Assembly (NCBI RefSeq): GCF_030382115.1
Contig: NZ_JAUDRJ010000003.1
Span: 7,106,144-7,144,789 of the forward strand
DNA: 38,646 nt
From: Nostoc sp. GT001
GTDB taxonomy: Bacteria; Cyanobacteriota; Cyanobacteriia; Cyanobacteriales; Nostocaceae
Direction of reading: 5' to 3'
Position numbers and translations under genes: made by a program. Every line of letters begins with the position of its first letter. Position 1 is the first letter of the stretch. Positions 24,419-32,410 of this stretch are shown one piece after another. Under the pieces are notes generated by a model. The model was not told where the DNA came from, made no database searches, and saw only the letters and a program-made list of their open reading frames with translations.

Positions 24419-25720
24419 ATGATTAATCCAACTAACTCCGACAAAAGCCAACTAGATGCGCTCATTAGTCACGGAATGTCCTATCGGCAAACCAACAATA
24501 ACCTGTCCGAATCTTACAAAGAACAGCGACAGAGCTTTTTGTTGAAACGGCTGCAATTGCAGGCGCAGATTATGTTGGTAGCTGGCTTGACTTTAATTGC
24601 TTTTTTTCTTTGGGTAAATTCACAACTAGAAGGCAAGATATACGCTTTTAAAATTGGGTTTGTAGTAGAATTATTTACTCTTATTTGTTGGGGTTTATGC
24701 AAAACTCCTATCGGTCGCCGCTATCCTGATTTAATTTTTTTGAGTTTATGCTGGTCTGTAACTTGTACCGTTCAAATTGATATAGCTTTGCTGTTCAATA
24801 ATTTAGAGCCGAGAATCAATATTTGGACTTTGATGTTTCTTACTCAAGCTACAATCATTCCAGTCCAATGGTGGATGCATTTAATATCTCAAATTGGAAC
24901 AATACTTTGCTATTTAACTTTATATATTTTATATAGCCCCATCTTGAAAAATCCGTCAGCTTTTTATATTGAACAAGGATTATATTTTTTTTGGACTTGT
25001 ATAATTTGTGTTTTTTCTGTCTATTTATACGAACACTTACGAAAAAAAGAATTTTACGCTCGTAAGGCAATGGAACTAGCACAGCACAAATCAGAACGGC
25101 TGCTACTAAATATTTTGCCAGAGATGATTGCAGAACAATTAAAACAACAGCCGGCAACTATTGCCGATAATTTTCTAGAAGTTACGGTGCTATTTGCTGA
25201 TATTGTTGGCTTTACAGAGCTTTCATCTCACACCTCACCGGCGGAATTAGTCGAGTTATTAAATACAATATTCTGTCTGTTTGACCAATTAGCAGAACGT
25301 CATGGGGTAGAGAAAATTAAGACCATTGGCGATGCATATATGGCTGTAGCTGGGTTGCCAAATCAATCTAACAATCATGCTCCAGCAATGGCTAACATGG
25401 CTTTGGATATGCAAAAGGCTGTAGCTACTTTTAACAAAGAAAATAACCAATCCTTTAGCATTCGTATTGGCATAAGTACAGGGCCAGTAGTAGCAGGAGT
25501 GATTGGGCTGAAAAAGTTTGCTTACGACCTTTGGGGAGATACAGTCAATATAGCTAGTAGAATGGAATCACATGGTATTGCAGGTAGTATCCAGGTTTGT
25601 GAAGCAAGTTATCAGATTTTAAAGGATAAATACTTATTGGAGAAACGAGGTTTAATTCAAGTGAAAGGTAAAGGTGAAATGATGACTTATATACTAAAGG
25701 GAATTAATTTAAAAACTTAA
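24419..25720 (+). CDS. Membrane adenylate cyclase (class III)
   Basis: A 433-aa protein. Residues about 40-210 contain six hydrophobic segments (for example IMLVAGLTLIAFFLWV, GLYFFWTCIICVFSVYLY), and residues 250-430 are a class III cyclase domain. Key residues are present: FADIVGFTELS (metal Asp), EKIKTIGDAYMA (adenine-specifying Lys and second metal Asp), YDLWGDTVNIASRMES (adenine-specifying Asp, transition-state Asn and Arg). The K...D pair is typical of adenylate, not guanylate, cyclases. The cytosolic domain makes cAMP; the membrane part probably senses a signal. ATG 24419 chosen. No cAMP receptor gene is in the window. Confidence 0.92.
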   Translation: MINPTNSDKSQLDALISHGMSYRQTNNNLSESYKEQRQSFLLKRLQLQAQIMLVAGLTLIAFFLWVNSQLEGKIYAFKIGFVVELFTLICWGLCKTPIGRRYPDLIFLSLCWSVTCTVQIDIALLFNNLEPRINIWTLMFLTQATIIPVQWWMHLISQIGTILCYLTLYILYSPILKNPSAFYIEQGLYFFWTCIICVFSVYLYEHLRKKEFYARKAMELAQHKSERLLLNILPEMIAEQLKQQPATIADNFLEVTVLFADIVGFTELSSHTSPAELVELLNTIFCLFDQLAERHGVEKIKTIGDAYMAVAGLPNQSNNHAPAMANMALDMQKAVATFNKENNQSFSIRIGISTGPVVAGVIGLKKFAYDLWGDTVNIASRMESHGIAGSIQVCEASYQILKDKYLLEKRGLIQVKGKGEMMTYILKGINLKT

Positions 25721-25744
25721 TAAATAGGAGTCAGAATTCAGAAT

Positions 25745-25764
25745 GGGCTACGCCTCGCTGCGCT
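25745..25764 (+). repeat. Partial copy (GGGCTACGCC) of the interspersed repeat
   Basis: GGGCTACGCCTCGCTGCGCT, sharing the second half of the family. It follows a GAGTCAGAATTCAG repeat. Confidence 0.5.
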
Positions 25765-25832
25765 AACAGAATCCAGAATATTTTACCCATAAAGTTAGGT
25801 ATGTATTTTTCCGATGCATTATTAGGTGTTGA

Positions 25833-25860
25833 GCGATGTCTATGACGGGCTACGCCTACA
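25833..25860 (+). repeat. Near full-length copy of the interspersed repeat
   Basis: GCGATGTCTATGACGGGC followed by TACGCCTACA, about 60 bases before the kinase start and in the same orientation as the copy inside its PAS domain. Confidence 0.7.
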
Positions 25861-25904
25861 TATTTTCTAGCTGATTTTGGGAATAATCCTTTAGCTAGCT
25901 GCAT

Positions 25905-25911
25905 AAAGGAG
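25905..25911 (+). promoter_or_regulatory. Ribosome binding site deciding a TTG start
   Basis: AAAGGAG lies eight bases before TTG 25920. No ATG nearby gives the first DUF4118 membrane segment, so the TTG is supported as the true start. Confidence 0.7.
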
Positions 25912-25919
25912 AAGCCACA

Positions 25920-28607
25920 TTGAAAGGAACACGTTCCCTTCTAGCGCCTTATGCTGTGGCACTATTGGCTGTTGGTAGCGTATTGCTGCTAACACTATTG
26001 CTACAGCCACTACTGAAACAAATGATTTTCCTGCTGTTTTTTGCTGCCGTGGCGGTTAGTGCCTGGTATGGCGGCATGGAAGCAGGATTACTGGCTACTG
26101 CTTTGTCTACTTTAGCCGTCAGCTATTTTTTCTTAGAACCAGTATTTTCGCTCTTGGTTGCGAGTCTAGACAACATACTGCGCTTAGGCTTGTTTGTGCT
26201 GGTGACAACAATTATTAACTTGCTGAACTCAGAATTACGCACTACCAAACAACATCTTCAAACGAGTTTGCAGAAACTACAGGTGAGCGAAGCCAGATTT
26301 AGAGGGTTGGTAGAGTCCAACATCATTGGAGTAATTGTAGCCAATATGGACGGGGCGATGCCTACAGCGGGCTACGCCTACGCAGAGGCTAATGATGCTT
26401 TTTTACAAATGATAGGTTATTCGCAGGAGGATTTAATCGCAGGACGAGTCAGATGGCGCGAGATGATTCCACCAGAATATATTGAAACTAACAACAGTGC
26501 GATTGCAGAACTCACAACGAAAGGCGTGTGTCAGCCTTTTGAGAACGAATACATCCGCAAAGATAAGAGCCACGTTCCCATCCTGTTAGCTTCTGCTTTG
26601 TTAGAAAATAACCAAGATGATATTATCTCTTTTGTAATCGATTTAAGTAAACACAAACAAGTAGAGCTTGCCCTTTCCAAAAGCGAAGAACGCTACCGCG
26701 CTTTTTTAGAGCATAGTTCAGAAGGTATTTGGTGCATTGAACTGGAAGTACCAATTTCAGTAGATTGTCCAGAGGATGAACAAATTCAACATTTTTACCA
26801 ATATGTTTACCTGGCAGAATGCAACAATGTTATGGCGCAGATGTATGGCTGTTCTCGTGCCGAAGAAATTCTCGGTGTCAGACTAGGAGACTTTCTTGTT
26901 GCCTCCGATCCACATAACATTACATACCTGCGCAATTTTATCCGTTCTAACTACCGACTAATCGATGCCGAGTCCCATGAAATAGATAAGCAAGGTAATT
27001 CCAAATATTTTTTGAATAATCTGGTGGGAATTGTCGAAAATGGGTTTTTAGTGAGAGCGTGGGGAACTCAACGCGACATTACAGAACGCAAACGAGCGGA
27101 AGCAGCACTCCGTCAACGAGAAGATGAACTGCGCCTAATTACCAATGCTGTGCCCGCCAAGATTTCTTATGTTGATAGCGAACAACGTTATCGCTTTAAT
27201 AATAAAGAATATGAAGACTGGTTTGAGCTTCCTGCTTCCGAAATTTCTGGTAAACACATTAGAGAAATTTTGGGAGAGTCGGTTTATCAGTCAATTCTCC
27301 CTTATGTAGAAGCAGTACTCTCAGGAGAGCAAGTAACTTACGAAACCCAATTACCTAATAAAGATGGCACAAACCATTACGTGAATGTCACTTACATTCC
27401 CCAGTTCAGTCAGGAGGGGAAAGTTGCAGGATTTGTTGCTCTAATCACAGATATTACACTTCACAAGTTAGCAGAAGCAGCTCTCAAACAAAGCGAGAAA
27501 CGGTTAAAGACGCTGACAGAAAAAGTCCGCGTGATTCCTTGGGAGGTAAATGCCACTACCGGGAATTTTACTTATGTAGGGCCACAAACTGTTGAGATTC
27601 TAGGCTATCCATTATCAGACTGGTACACCGATAATTTTTGGGCAAAAAATATGCATCCAGAAGATCGGGAGTGGGCTATCCAGTATTATCAAGAATCTTC
27701 ACTGTCACTAAATAATTACGAACTTGAATACAGAATGTTGGCAGCTGATGGCAGAGTTGTTTGGCTATATGACATTGTGAATGTGGTGCGGAACGAAAAG
27801 GGGCCGCAGCTACTACACGGATTCATGATTGACATCACCGATCGCAAGCAAGCAGAGCAAGAACGCGAAGAACTGCTTAAACGCGAACAAGCAGCACGCG
27901 CCGATGCCGAAACTGCCAACCGGATGAAAGATGAGTTTCTCGCCACACTTTCCCACGAACTCCGTACACCCCTAAATGCTATACTTGGCTGGGCACAGCT
28001 ACTTAGAACTCGCAAATTCGATCAAGCTACTACTGGACGGGCACTAGAGACAATTGAACGTAATGCGAGATCCCTGACACAACTAATTGAAGATGTTCTC
28101 GATGTGTCACGGATTATTAGAGGCACACTCCATTTAAGTAGAGAGCGGGTAGAACTTGTACCACTTGTAGAGGCAGCAATCGATACTGTGTACCCAGCAG
28201 CCCAGGCTAAAGAGATTAATATCAAGTGTAAATTCGACCCGAAAGTAGAGGTAGTTGTGGGTGATGCCAACCGCTTGCAACAAGTTGTGTGGAATTTGCT
28301 CTCCAACGCCGTCAAGTTTACACCCAAGGGCGGCAGAGTTGATGTGCAATTAGAGTGCATTGAATCTTACGTGCAAATTCGGGTGAGTGATACGGGAGCG
28401 GGAATTGCTGCCGAATTCCTACCCCATGTATTTGAACGCTTTCGTCAAGCTGACAGTTCTAGCACGCGATCGCATGGCGGACTAGGATTAGGGTTAGCGA
28501 TCGTCCGTCACTTGGTAGAATTACACGGTGGCACAGTTTTGGCCGAAAGTCCAGGAATTGGACAGGGGGCGACATTCGTTGTCAGTCTCCCCATGAAAGC
28601 TATTTAG
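25920..28607 (+). CDS. Multi-PAS sensor histidine kinase with DUF4118 membrane domain
   Basis: An 895-aa kinase. Residues 1-100 are a KdpD-like DUF4118 module of four hydrophobic segments (LLAPYAVALLAVGSVLLLTL ... ILRLGLFVLVTTIINLL). Four PAS/PAC domains follow (for example residues 120-255, 260-395, 400-525, 530-655). HisKA contains FLATLSHELRTPLN with phospho-acceptor His679; HATPase has the N box NRLQQVVWNLLSNAVKFTP, DTGAGIA, and GGLGLGLAIVRHLVELHGG. Residues 146-155 (AMPTAGYAYA) in PAS 1 come from the repeat at 26355 and interrupt the NMDG-EANDAF loop. No response regulator is adjacent, so this is an orphan kinase. Signal unknown. Confidence 0.93.
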   Translation: MKGTRSLLAPYAVALLAVGSVLLLTLLLQPLLKQMIFLLFFAAVAVSAWYGGMEAGLLATALSTLAVSYFFLEPVFSLLVASLDNILRLGLFVLVTTIINLLNSELRTTKQHLQTSLQKLQVSEARFRGLVESNIIGVIVANMDGAMPTAGYAYAEANDAFLQMIGYSQEDLIAGRVRWREMIPPEYIETNNSAIAELTTKGVCQPFENEYIRKDKSHVPILLASALLENNQDDIISFVIDLSKHKQVELALSKSEERYRAFLEHSSEGIWCIELEVPISVDCPEDEQIQHFYQYVYLAECNNVMAQMYGCSRAEEILGVRLGDFLVASDPHNITYLRNFIRSNYRLIDAESHEIDKQGNSKYFLNNLVGIVENGFLVRAWGTQRDITERKRAEAALRQREDELRLITNAVPAKISYVDSEQRYRFNNKEYEDWFELPASEISGKHIREILGESVYQSILPYVEAVLSGEQVTYETQLPNKDGTNHYVNVTYIPQFSQEGKVAGFVALITDITLHKLAEAALKQSEKRLKTLTEKVRVIPWEVNATTGNFTYVGPQTVEILGYPLSDWYTDNFWAKNMHPEDREWAIQYYQESSLSLNNYELEYRMLAADGRVVWLYDIVNVVRNEKGPQLLHGFMIDITDRKQAEQEREELLKREQAARADAETANRMKDEFLATLSHELRTPLNAILGWAQLLRTRKFDQATTGRALETIERNARSLTQLIEDVLDVSRIIRGTLHLSRERVELVPLVEAAIDTVYPAAQAKEINIKCKFDPKVEVVVGDANRLQQVVWNLLSNAVKFTPKGGRVDVQLECIESYVQIRVSDTGAGIAAEFLPHVFERFRQADSSSTRSHGGLGLGLAIVRHLVELHGGTVLAESPGIGQGATFVVSLPMKAI
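26355..26383 (+). repeat. Interspersed repeat copy inside the kinase PAS domain
   Basis: GCGATGCCTACAGCGGGC followed by TACGCCTACGC, in frame as AMPTAGYAYA. Confidence 0.85.
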
Positions 28608-28668
28608 GGGGCAGGGGGGCAGGGAAGAAGTTGCAGTAGGTTTTCCCCTCTGCCCAATTTAGGGAAAG

Positions 28669-29334
28669 CTACCCTGCATAAGGATTACCGATTCTATCAA
28701 CAGAGACGTTGGAGGAGAATGGCAAACGACCGGGATTTAAGCGTGGTTCGGCTGCATAGCCAACAGGAACTAAAACAGCGATCGCTAAATCTGGATTATC
28801 TCCTGCACCAATCACTTCTTTTACCTTGTCTTCAAGCCAACCATTCATAAAACAGGTAGATAAACCCAGACTTTCAGCTGCTAACACCAAATGGGTAGCA
28901 GCGATAATCGCATCTTTGATCGCATACTCCCGTTGTTTGTCTCCTAGTGTCTCTTGAAATTGCGGAATAGCAGTTTTAAAATAATTAGCTGTGCTTTCAT
29001 TCCATGCCCCAGTTGCAAGAGCCTGTTCAATTATCGGGTTCAAGTTTTTTTCAGATGCACTCGCATCGGCAGCAAAAACAAAAGTAACTGGTGCTTGGAC
29101 AATTTGCTGTTGATTCCAAGCTGCTGCTGATAAAGCTGCCTTTTGCGCCTCATCTTGCACGAGAATAATTTGCCAGTCCTGAATATTAAAACTGCTGGGC
29201 GCTGCCACAGTTAACTCTACCAACTGCTTGAGTAGTTCTGGGGCGATGGGGTCTGTTTTAAAAGTTTTGATAGAACGACGTTGAGCGATCGCACTGGGTA
29301 CATCTAAAGGTTGGGTTTGGATGATGGAACTCAT
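28669..29334 (-). CDS. Nitroreductase family protein
   Basis: A 221-aa FMN-dependent oxidoreductase of the nitroreductase fold. Visible: AIAQRRSIKTFKTDPI (FMN-binding RRS motif), APSSFNIQDWQIILVQD, AIIAATHLVLAAESLGLSTC, and NPDLAIAVLVPVGYAAEPR. Such enzymes reduce nitro groups, quinones or enones with NAD(P)H; substrate not known. AGGAGA lies six bases before ATG 29334. It is the last of four oxidoreductase genes running leftwards (thioredoxin, SDR, OYE, nitroreductase), with gaps of 118-146 bases, so separate promoters are possible. Confidence 0.9.
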   Translation of the reverse strand: MSSIIQTQPLDVPSAIAQRRSIKTFKTDPIAPELLKQLVELTVAAPSSFNIQDWQIILVQDEAQKAALSAAAWNQQQIVQAPVTFVFAADASASEKNLNPIIEQALATGAWNESTANYFKTAIPQFQETLGDKQREYAIKDAIIAATHLVLAAESLGLSTCFMNGWLEDKVKEVIGAGDNPDLAIAVLVPVGYAAEPRLNPGRLPFSSNVSVDRIGNPYAG

Positions 29335-29452
29335 GAGATTCTCCTGATAGTTGAATTATGACCAAATAATTCGTAATTAGCATACAAGCGAATTTATTTA
29401 TTCATGAAACAAAAACAAAAATTATTCGCAAGGGACAATTACGAATTACGAA

Positions 29453-30565
29453 TTACGCATTAGCTACTGCTTCACTAGCAGGCGACCAAAATGGATAATC
29501 TGTATATCCTTCTTCACCACCGCCGTAAAAGCTTGCTTGATTTGGTTCATTTAGTGGTGCATTCAAAGCCAAGCGTCGGGGTAAATCGGGATTTGATATA
29601 AATAATGTGCCAAAGGCAACTAAATCTGCTGCTTTGTTTGCCAGTACTGCATCGCCTTTTTCACGGGTATAGCCACCATTGACAATGAGAGTACCTGTAA
29701 AGCGATCGCGTATATGACTAGTGGGTACTATTATCCCACCATGTCTAATATCTGCTTCTGTTGCCTCATAAATATGCAGATATGCCAAATTAAACTGATT
29801 TAATGCTTGAGCCGCATAACCGAATGTCTCCAGGGGATTGGAGTCACGCATATCGTTAAAAGTCCCACTGGGAGAGAAACGTACCCCGACTCGGTTAGAA
29901 TCCCACACACTAGTTACTGCTTCTGTCACCTCCAACAGGAATCGGGCACGATTCTCAATAGAACCTCCATATTTATCTGTACGTTGATTCGTACCATCCC
30001 GGAGAAACTGATCTATTAAATAACCATTAGCCGAGTGAATTTCCACGCCATCAAACCCAGCCGCTAGGGCATTTGCCGCTCCCTGACGGTACTGTTCGAC
30101 TATCTGCGGTATTTCCGAAGTTTCTAAAGCACGGGGAGTAACAAAGGGTTTTGGCCCCTCATAAGTTGCAGCTTCACCTTTAGGAGTAATGGCAGAAGGT
30201 GCCACAGGTAAAACTCCATTCGGTTGTAAATCAGGGTGAGAAATCCTGCCTACGTGCCATAGTTGCAGAAAAATTCTGCCTCCGTGCTGATGTACGGCAT
30301 CGGTTACTAACTTCCATCCTTCCACCTGTTCTGGTGAATGAATTCCTGGTGTCGCGGGATAGCCCTGTCCTTCAGGAGTTACCTGTGTTGCTTCAGAAAT
30401 AATCAGTCCGGCGGAAGCACGTTGGACGTAGTAGGTAGCATTCAGTTGGTGTGGTACATTTCCCTCACCTGCCCGGTTTCGGGTTAAGGGTGCCATCACT
30501 ATCCGGTTAGGTAGTTCCAGATTTCCTAACTGGTAAGGAGAAAATAAGTTGATATCAGTAGTCAT
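29453..30565 (-). CDS. Old yellow enzyme family ene-reductase (NemA-like)
   Basis: A 370-aa TIM-barrel FMN protein. NRIVMAPLTRNRA, QLWHVGRISHP and VEIHSANGYLIDQFLRDG carry the FMN and substrate residues; His177, Asn180 and Tyr182 match the catalytic triad of classical OYEs. The C-terminal LVAFGTLFISNPDLPRRL is the FMN phosphate part. These enzymes reduce activated C=C bonds and nitro esters with NADPH. GGAG before ATG 30565 supports the start. Gene order with nitroreductase, SDR and thioredoxin suggests a redox or electrophile-stress group. Confidence 0.93.
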   Translation of the reverse strand: MTTDINLFSPYQLGNLELPNRIVMAPLTRNRAGEGNVPHQLNATYYVQRASAGLIISEATQVTPEGQGYPATPGIHSPEQVEGWKLVTDAVHQHGGRIFLQLWHVGRISHPDLQPNGVLPVAPSAITPKGEAATYEGPKPFVTPRALETSEIPQIVEQYRQGAANALAAGFDGVEIHSANGYLIDQFLRDGTNQRTDKYGGSIENRARFLLEVTEAVTSVWDSNRVGVRFSPSGTFNDMRDSNPLETFGYAAQALNQFNLAYLHIYEATEADIRHGGIIVPTSHIRDRFTGTLIVNGGYTREKGDAVLANKAADLVAFGTLFISNPDLPRRLALNAPLNEPNQASFYGGGEEGYTDYPFWSPASEAVANA

Positions 30566-30711
30566 GTCGTTTTACTCCAATTCAAAATGACGCTCTCTAC
30601 GTTCGCGCAGCGTGTCGCAGACAAAGGAAAAAGTTTTCCCCATACCCAATTTTGCGTGCAGCGCATTACAGCTATTTCAAGTAAATAGACTATGCGGTTG
30701 TGGTTCAAATA

Positions 30712-31506
30712 CTAAACAATCGACCGAATAACGCCACCATCCACCCGCAAAGCTGCACCATTAGTTGCCGATGCTACGGGGCTAGAAAGGTAAACTACGA
30801 TCGCTGCTACTTCTTCATTAGTTGCAAAGCGTTTAATTAGCGAACTTGGACGCACATTTTCAAAAAACTCTGCCTCAACGTCAGCGCGAGTAATACCGCG
30901 TTCCTGTGCCAGGTTGGTGATAAAGTCTTCAACTCCTTCTGAACGAGTTGGTCCTGGGAGGACGGAGTTTACTGTAACTCCAGTCCCCACAGTCATTTCT
31001 GCTAGACCTCTGGCAATAGCAAGCTGCGCCGTCTTAGTTGTGCCGTAGTGAATCATTTCCACTGGGATCTGAATACCAGATTCGCTGGAGATAAAAATTA
31101 TCCGCCCCCAGTTTTGCTCTAGCTGCTTTTGCAGATATTGCCGACTCAAACGGACTCCACTGAGGACGTTAACCTCAAATATGTTTAACCAATCTTTATC
31201 AGTAATATCAAAGAAGGTTTTTGGCTCATAAATACCCACATTATTTATGAGTATATCAACGTGAGGAACCTCTTGAATGAGTTTTTCTACGCCTGATGCA
31301 GTGCCAGCGTCAGCAACAATACCAGAAACTTTCGCGTCCGGTGTAGAATGCTTAATTTTAGCGATCGCTTGAGCTACTCTTTCTTCAGACCGACCGTTGA
31401 CAATTACTGATGCACCCTCTTGAGCTAACCCAAGAGCGATGGCCAAACCAATACCTGCGGTTGAGCCACTCACCAGGGCGGATTTACCATGCAATTTCAA
31501 GTCCAT
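30712..31506 (-). CDS. Short-chain dehydrogenase/reductase
   Basis: A 264-aa classical SDR: GSTAGIG at residues 14-20 (nucleotide site), INNVGIYEP (NNAG-type), FISSESGI (catalytic Ser), HYGTTKTAQLAIARGLAE (Tyr-x3-Lys), and the C-terminal TNGAALRVDGG. R at NGRSEERV suggests NADP(H). The substrate is unknown. ATG 31506 follows GGGGAAAGAG on the coding strand. It is second in the leftward group after thioredoxin. Confidence 0.92.
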   Translation of the reverse strand: MDLKLHGKSALVSGSTAGIGLAIALGLAQEGASVIVNGRSEERVAQAIAKIKHSTPDAKVSGIVADAGTASGVEKLIQEVPHVDILINNVGIYEPKTFFDITDKDWLNIFEVNVLSGVRLSRQYLQKQLEQNWGRIIFISSESGIQIPVEMIHYGTTKTAQLAIARGLAEMTVGTGVTVNSVLPGPTRSEGVEDFITNLAQERGITRADVEAEFFENVRPSSLIKRFATNEEVAAIVVYLSSPVASATNGAALRVDGGVIRSIV

Positions 31507-31542
31507 TTCGCTCTTTCCCCATTAGTTGAAACAGAATTCAGC

Positions 31543-31575
31543 AGTCAGGAGTCTAATATATTTTGACTCCTGACT
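31543..31575. terminator. Perfect hairpin between thioredoxin and SDR genes
   Basis: AGTCAGGAGTC (31543-31553) with GACTCCTGACT (31565-31575), 11-base loop. It is made of the genome's GAGTCAG repeat word and may weaken read-through from trx into the SDR gene. Confidence 0.5.
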
Positions 31576-31624
31576 CCCTCTAAAGAAGACTGCAAACTAA
31601 ATGCATCTCACAATAGTACCTAGA

Positions 31625-31948
31625 TTAAAGATGCTGTGCTAAGGTCTTATTCAAGGTAGTTTTTGGAACCGCCCCTACGACAGTATCGACCTGGCGACCT
31701 CCTTTAAAAACCATCAATGTCGGAATGCTGCGAATTCCATAGTGGCTAGCGACAGTAGGATTTTGATCTGTGTTCAACTTCACAAATTTCACCTGTCCTT
31801 CGTATTCAGCAGCAACTTCATCGACGACTGGGCCGACCATCCGGCAAGGACCGCACCACGGTGCCCAAAAGTCCACTAATACCGGAATTTCACTTTCCAA
31901 GACTTCTTGCTTGAATGTGGCTTCTGTGACGTTTGTAATGGATGACAT
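31625..31948 (-). CDS. trxA2: Thioredoxin (RexT-controlled TrxA2 type)
   Basis: A 107-aa thioredoxin with WCGPC at residues 31-35 (Cys32, Cys35), FWAP before it, and [11 protein letters not shown] with the cis-proline. Disulfide reductase of the cytosol. ATG 31948. It is divergent from the RexT-like repressor, and the space between holds a perfect 25-bp palindrome. In Anabaena PCC 7120, RexT is known to repress the thioredoxin gene beside it, trxA2; the arrangement here is the same, so I use that symbol by synteny and not from identity. Reduced thioredoxin may serve the oxidoreductases downstream. Confidence 0.93.
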   Translation of the reverse strand: MSSITNVTEATFKQEVLESEIPVLVDFWAPWCGPCRMVGPVVDEVAAEYEGQVKFVKLNTDQNPTVASHYGIRSIPTLMVFKGGRQVDTVVGAVPKTTLNKTLAQHL

Positions 31949-31970
31949 AAATTGCCTTCCTACTTAATTC

Positions 31971-31995
31971 TATTATTCGATAATATCGAATAATA
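31971..31995. promoter_or_regulatory. Perfect 12+1+12 palindrome: likely RexT/ArsR operator
   Basis: TATTATTCGATA (31971-31982), A, TATCGAATAATA (31984-31995). Symmetric without mismatch and centred between divergent start codons (31948 and 32029). This is the expected kind of site for an ArsR-family dimer and would control both genes. Confidence 0.85.
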
Positions 31996-32028
31996 AAAAT
32001 ATATGCCACCTGATGAGATAATGCAACT

Positions 32029-32379
32029 ATGAGATTCCTTTATCATCCAGATAGAAAAAATATTTCTTTACCGGGCGTGTTGTATGCATTGGGCGATCCG
32101 GTGCGGCTAGAGATTGTGCGGCTGTTGGCGACTGAAGGGGAACAATGCTGTGCGAGGTTTGATTTTGCGATCGCTAAGTCTACTATGTCCAACCACTTCA
32201 AGATTTTGCGGGAGTCGGGGATAGTCTTTACACGCAAAGAAGGGACACACCATATTAACATCCTGCGGCGTGAAGATTTAGAGGTGCTATTTCCAGGGTT
32301 GCTGGATGTGGTATTGAAAGCTGCTCAACCATTACCTGTTGAACCTGCCAGTACTAAACAAACATCTGCAAGGATTTAG
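32029..32379 (+). CDS. rexT: ArsR-family redox-sensing repressor (RexT-like)
   Basis: A 116-aa ArsR/SmtB winged-helix protein: ALGDPVRLEIVRLLATEGEQ, then CC at residues 40-41, DFAIAKSTMSNHFKILRESG (recognition helix), IVFTRKEGTHHINILRRED (wing). The vicinal pair Cys40-Cys41 is at the same place as the reported peroxide-sensing pair in Anabaena RexT, and the divergent thioredoxin gene fits that system. Reduced RexT represses; oxidation releases DNA. There is no metal-binding CVC or DXH pattern of classic ArsR. The tail after residue 100 is Pro/Ser/Thr-rich. A HIP1 octamer lies inside the gene near the recognition helix. Confidence 0.88.
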   Translation: MRFLYHPDRKNISLPGVLYALGDPVRLEIVRLLATEGEQCCARFDFAIAKSTMSNHFKILRESGIVFTRKEGTHHINILRREDLEVLFPGLLDVVLKAAQPLPVEPASTKQTSARI

Positions 32380-32410
32380 AGAAATGGGGCATGGGGCGAT
32401 CGCTATCTGT

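Larger units (their letters stand above)
25721..25919. other. Intergenic DNA with two repeat copies
   Basis: It holds AGGAGTCAGAATTCAGAAT (25727-25745), a partial GGGCTACGCCTC copy (25745-25764), a near full-length GCGATGTC repeat (25833-25860) and the ribosome binding site of the kinase. No gene. Confidence 0.55.

Noticed and set aside
29360..29395. AATTCG ... CGAATT as a second RexT operator before nitroreductase
   Set aside because: Only short half sites with wrong spacing compared with the perfect 25-bp palindrome at 31971.
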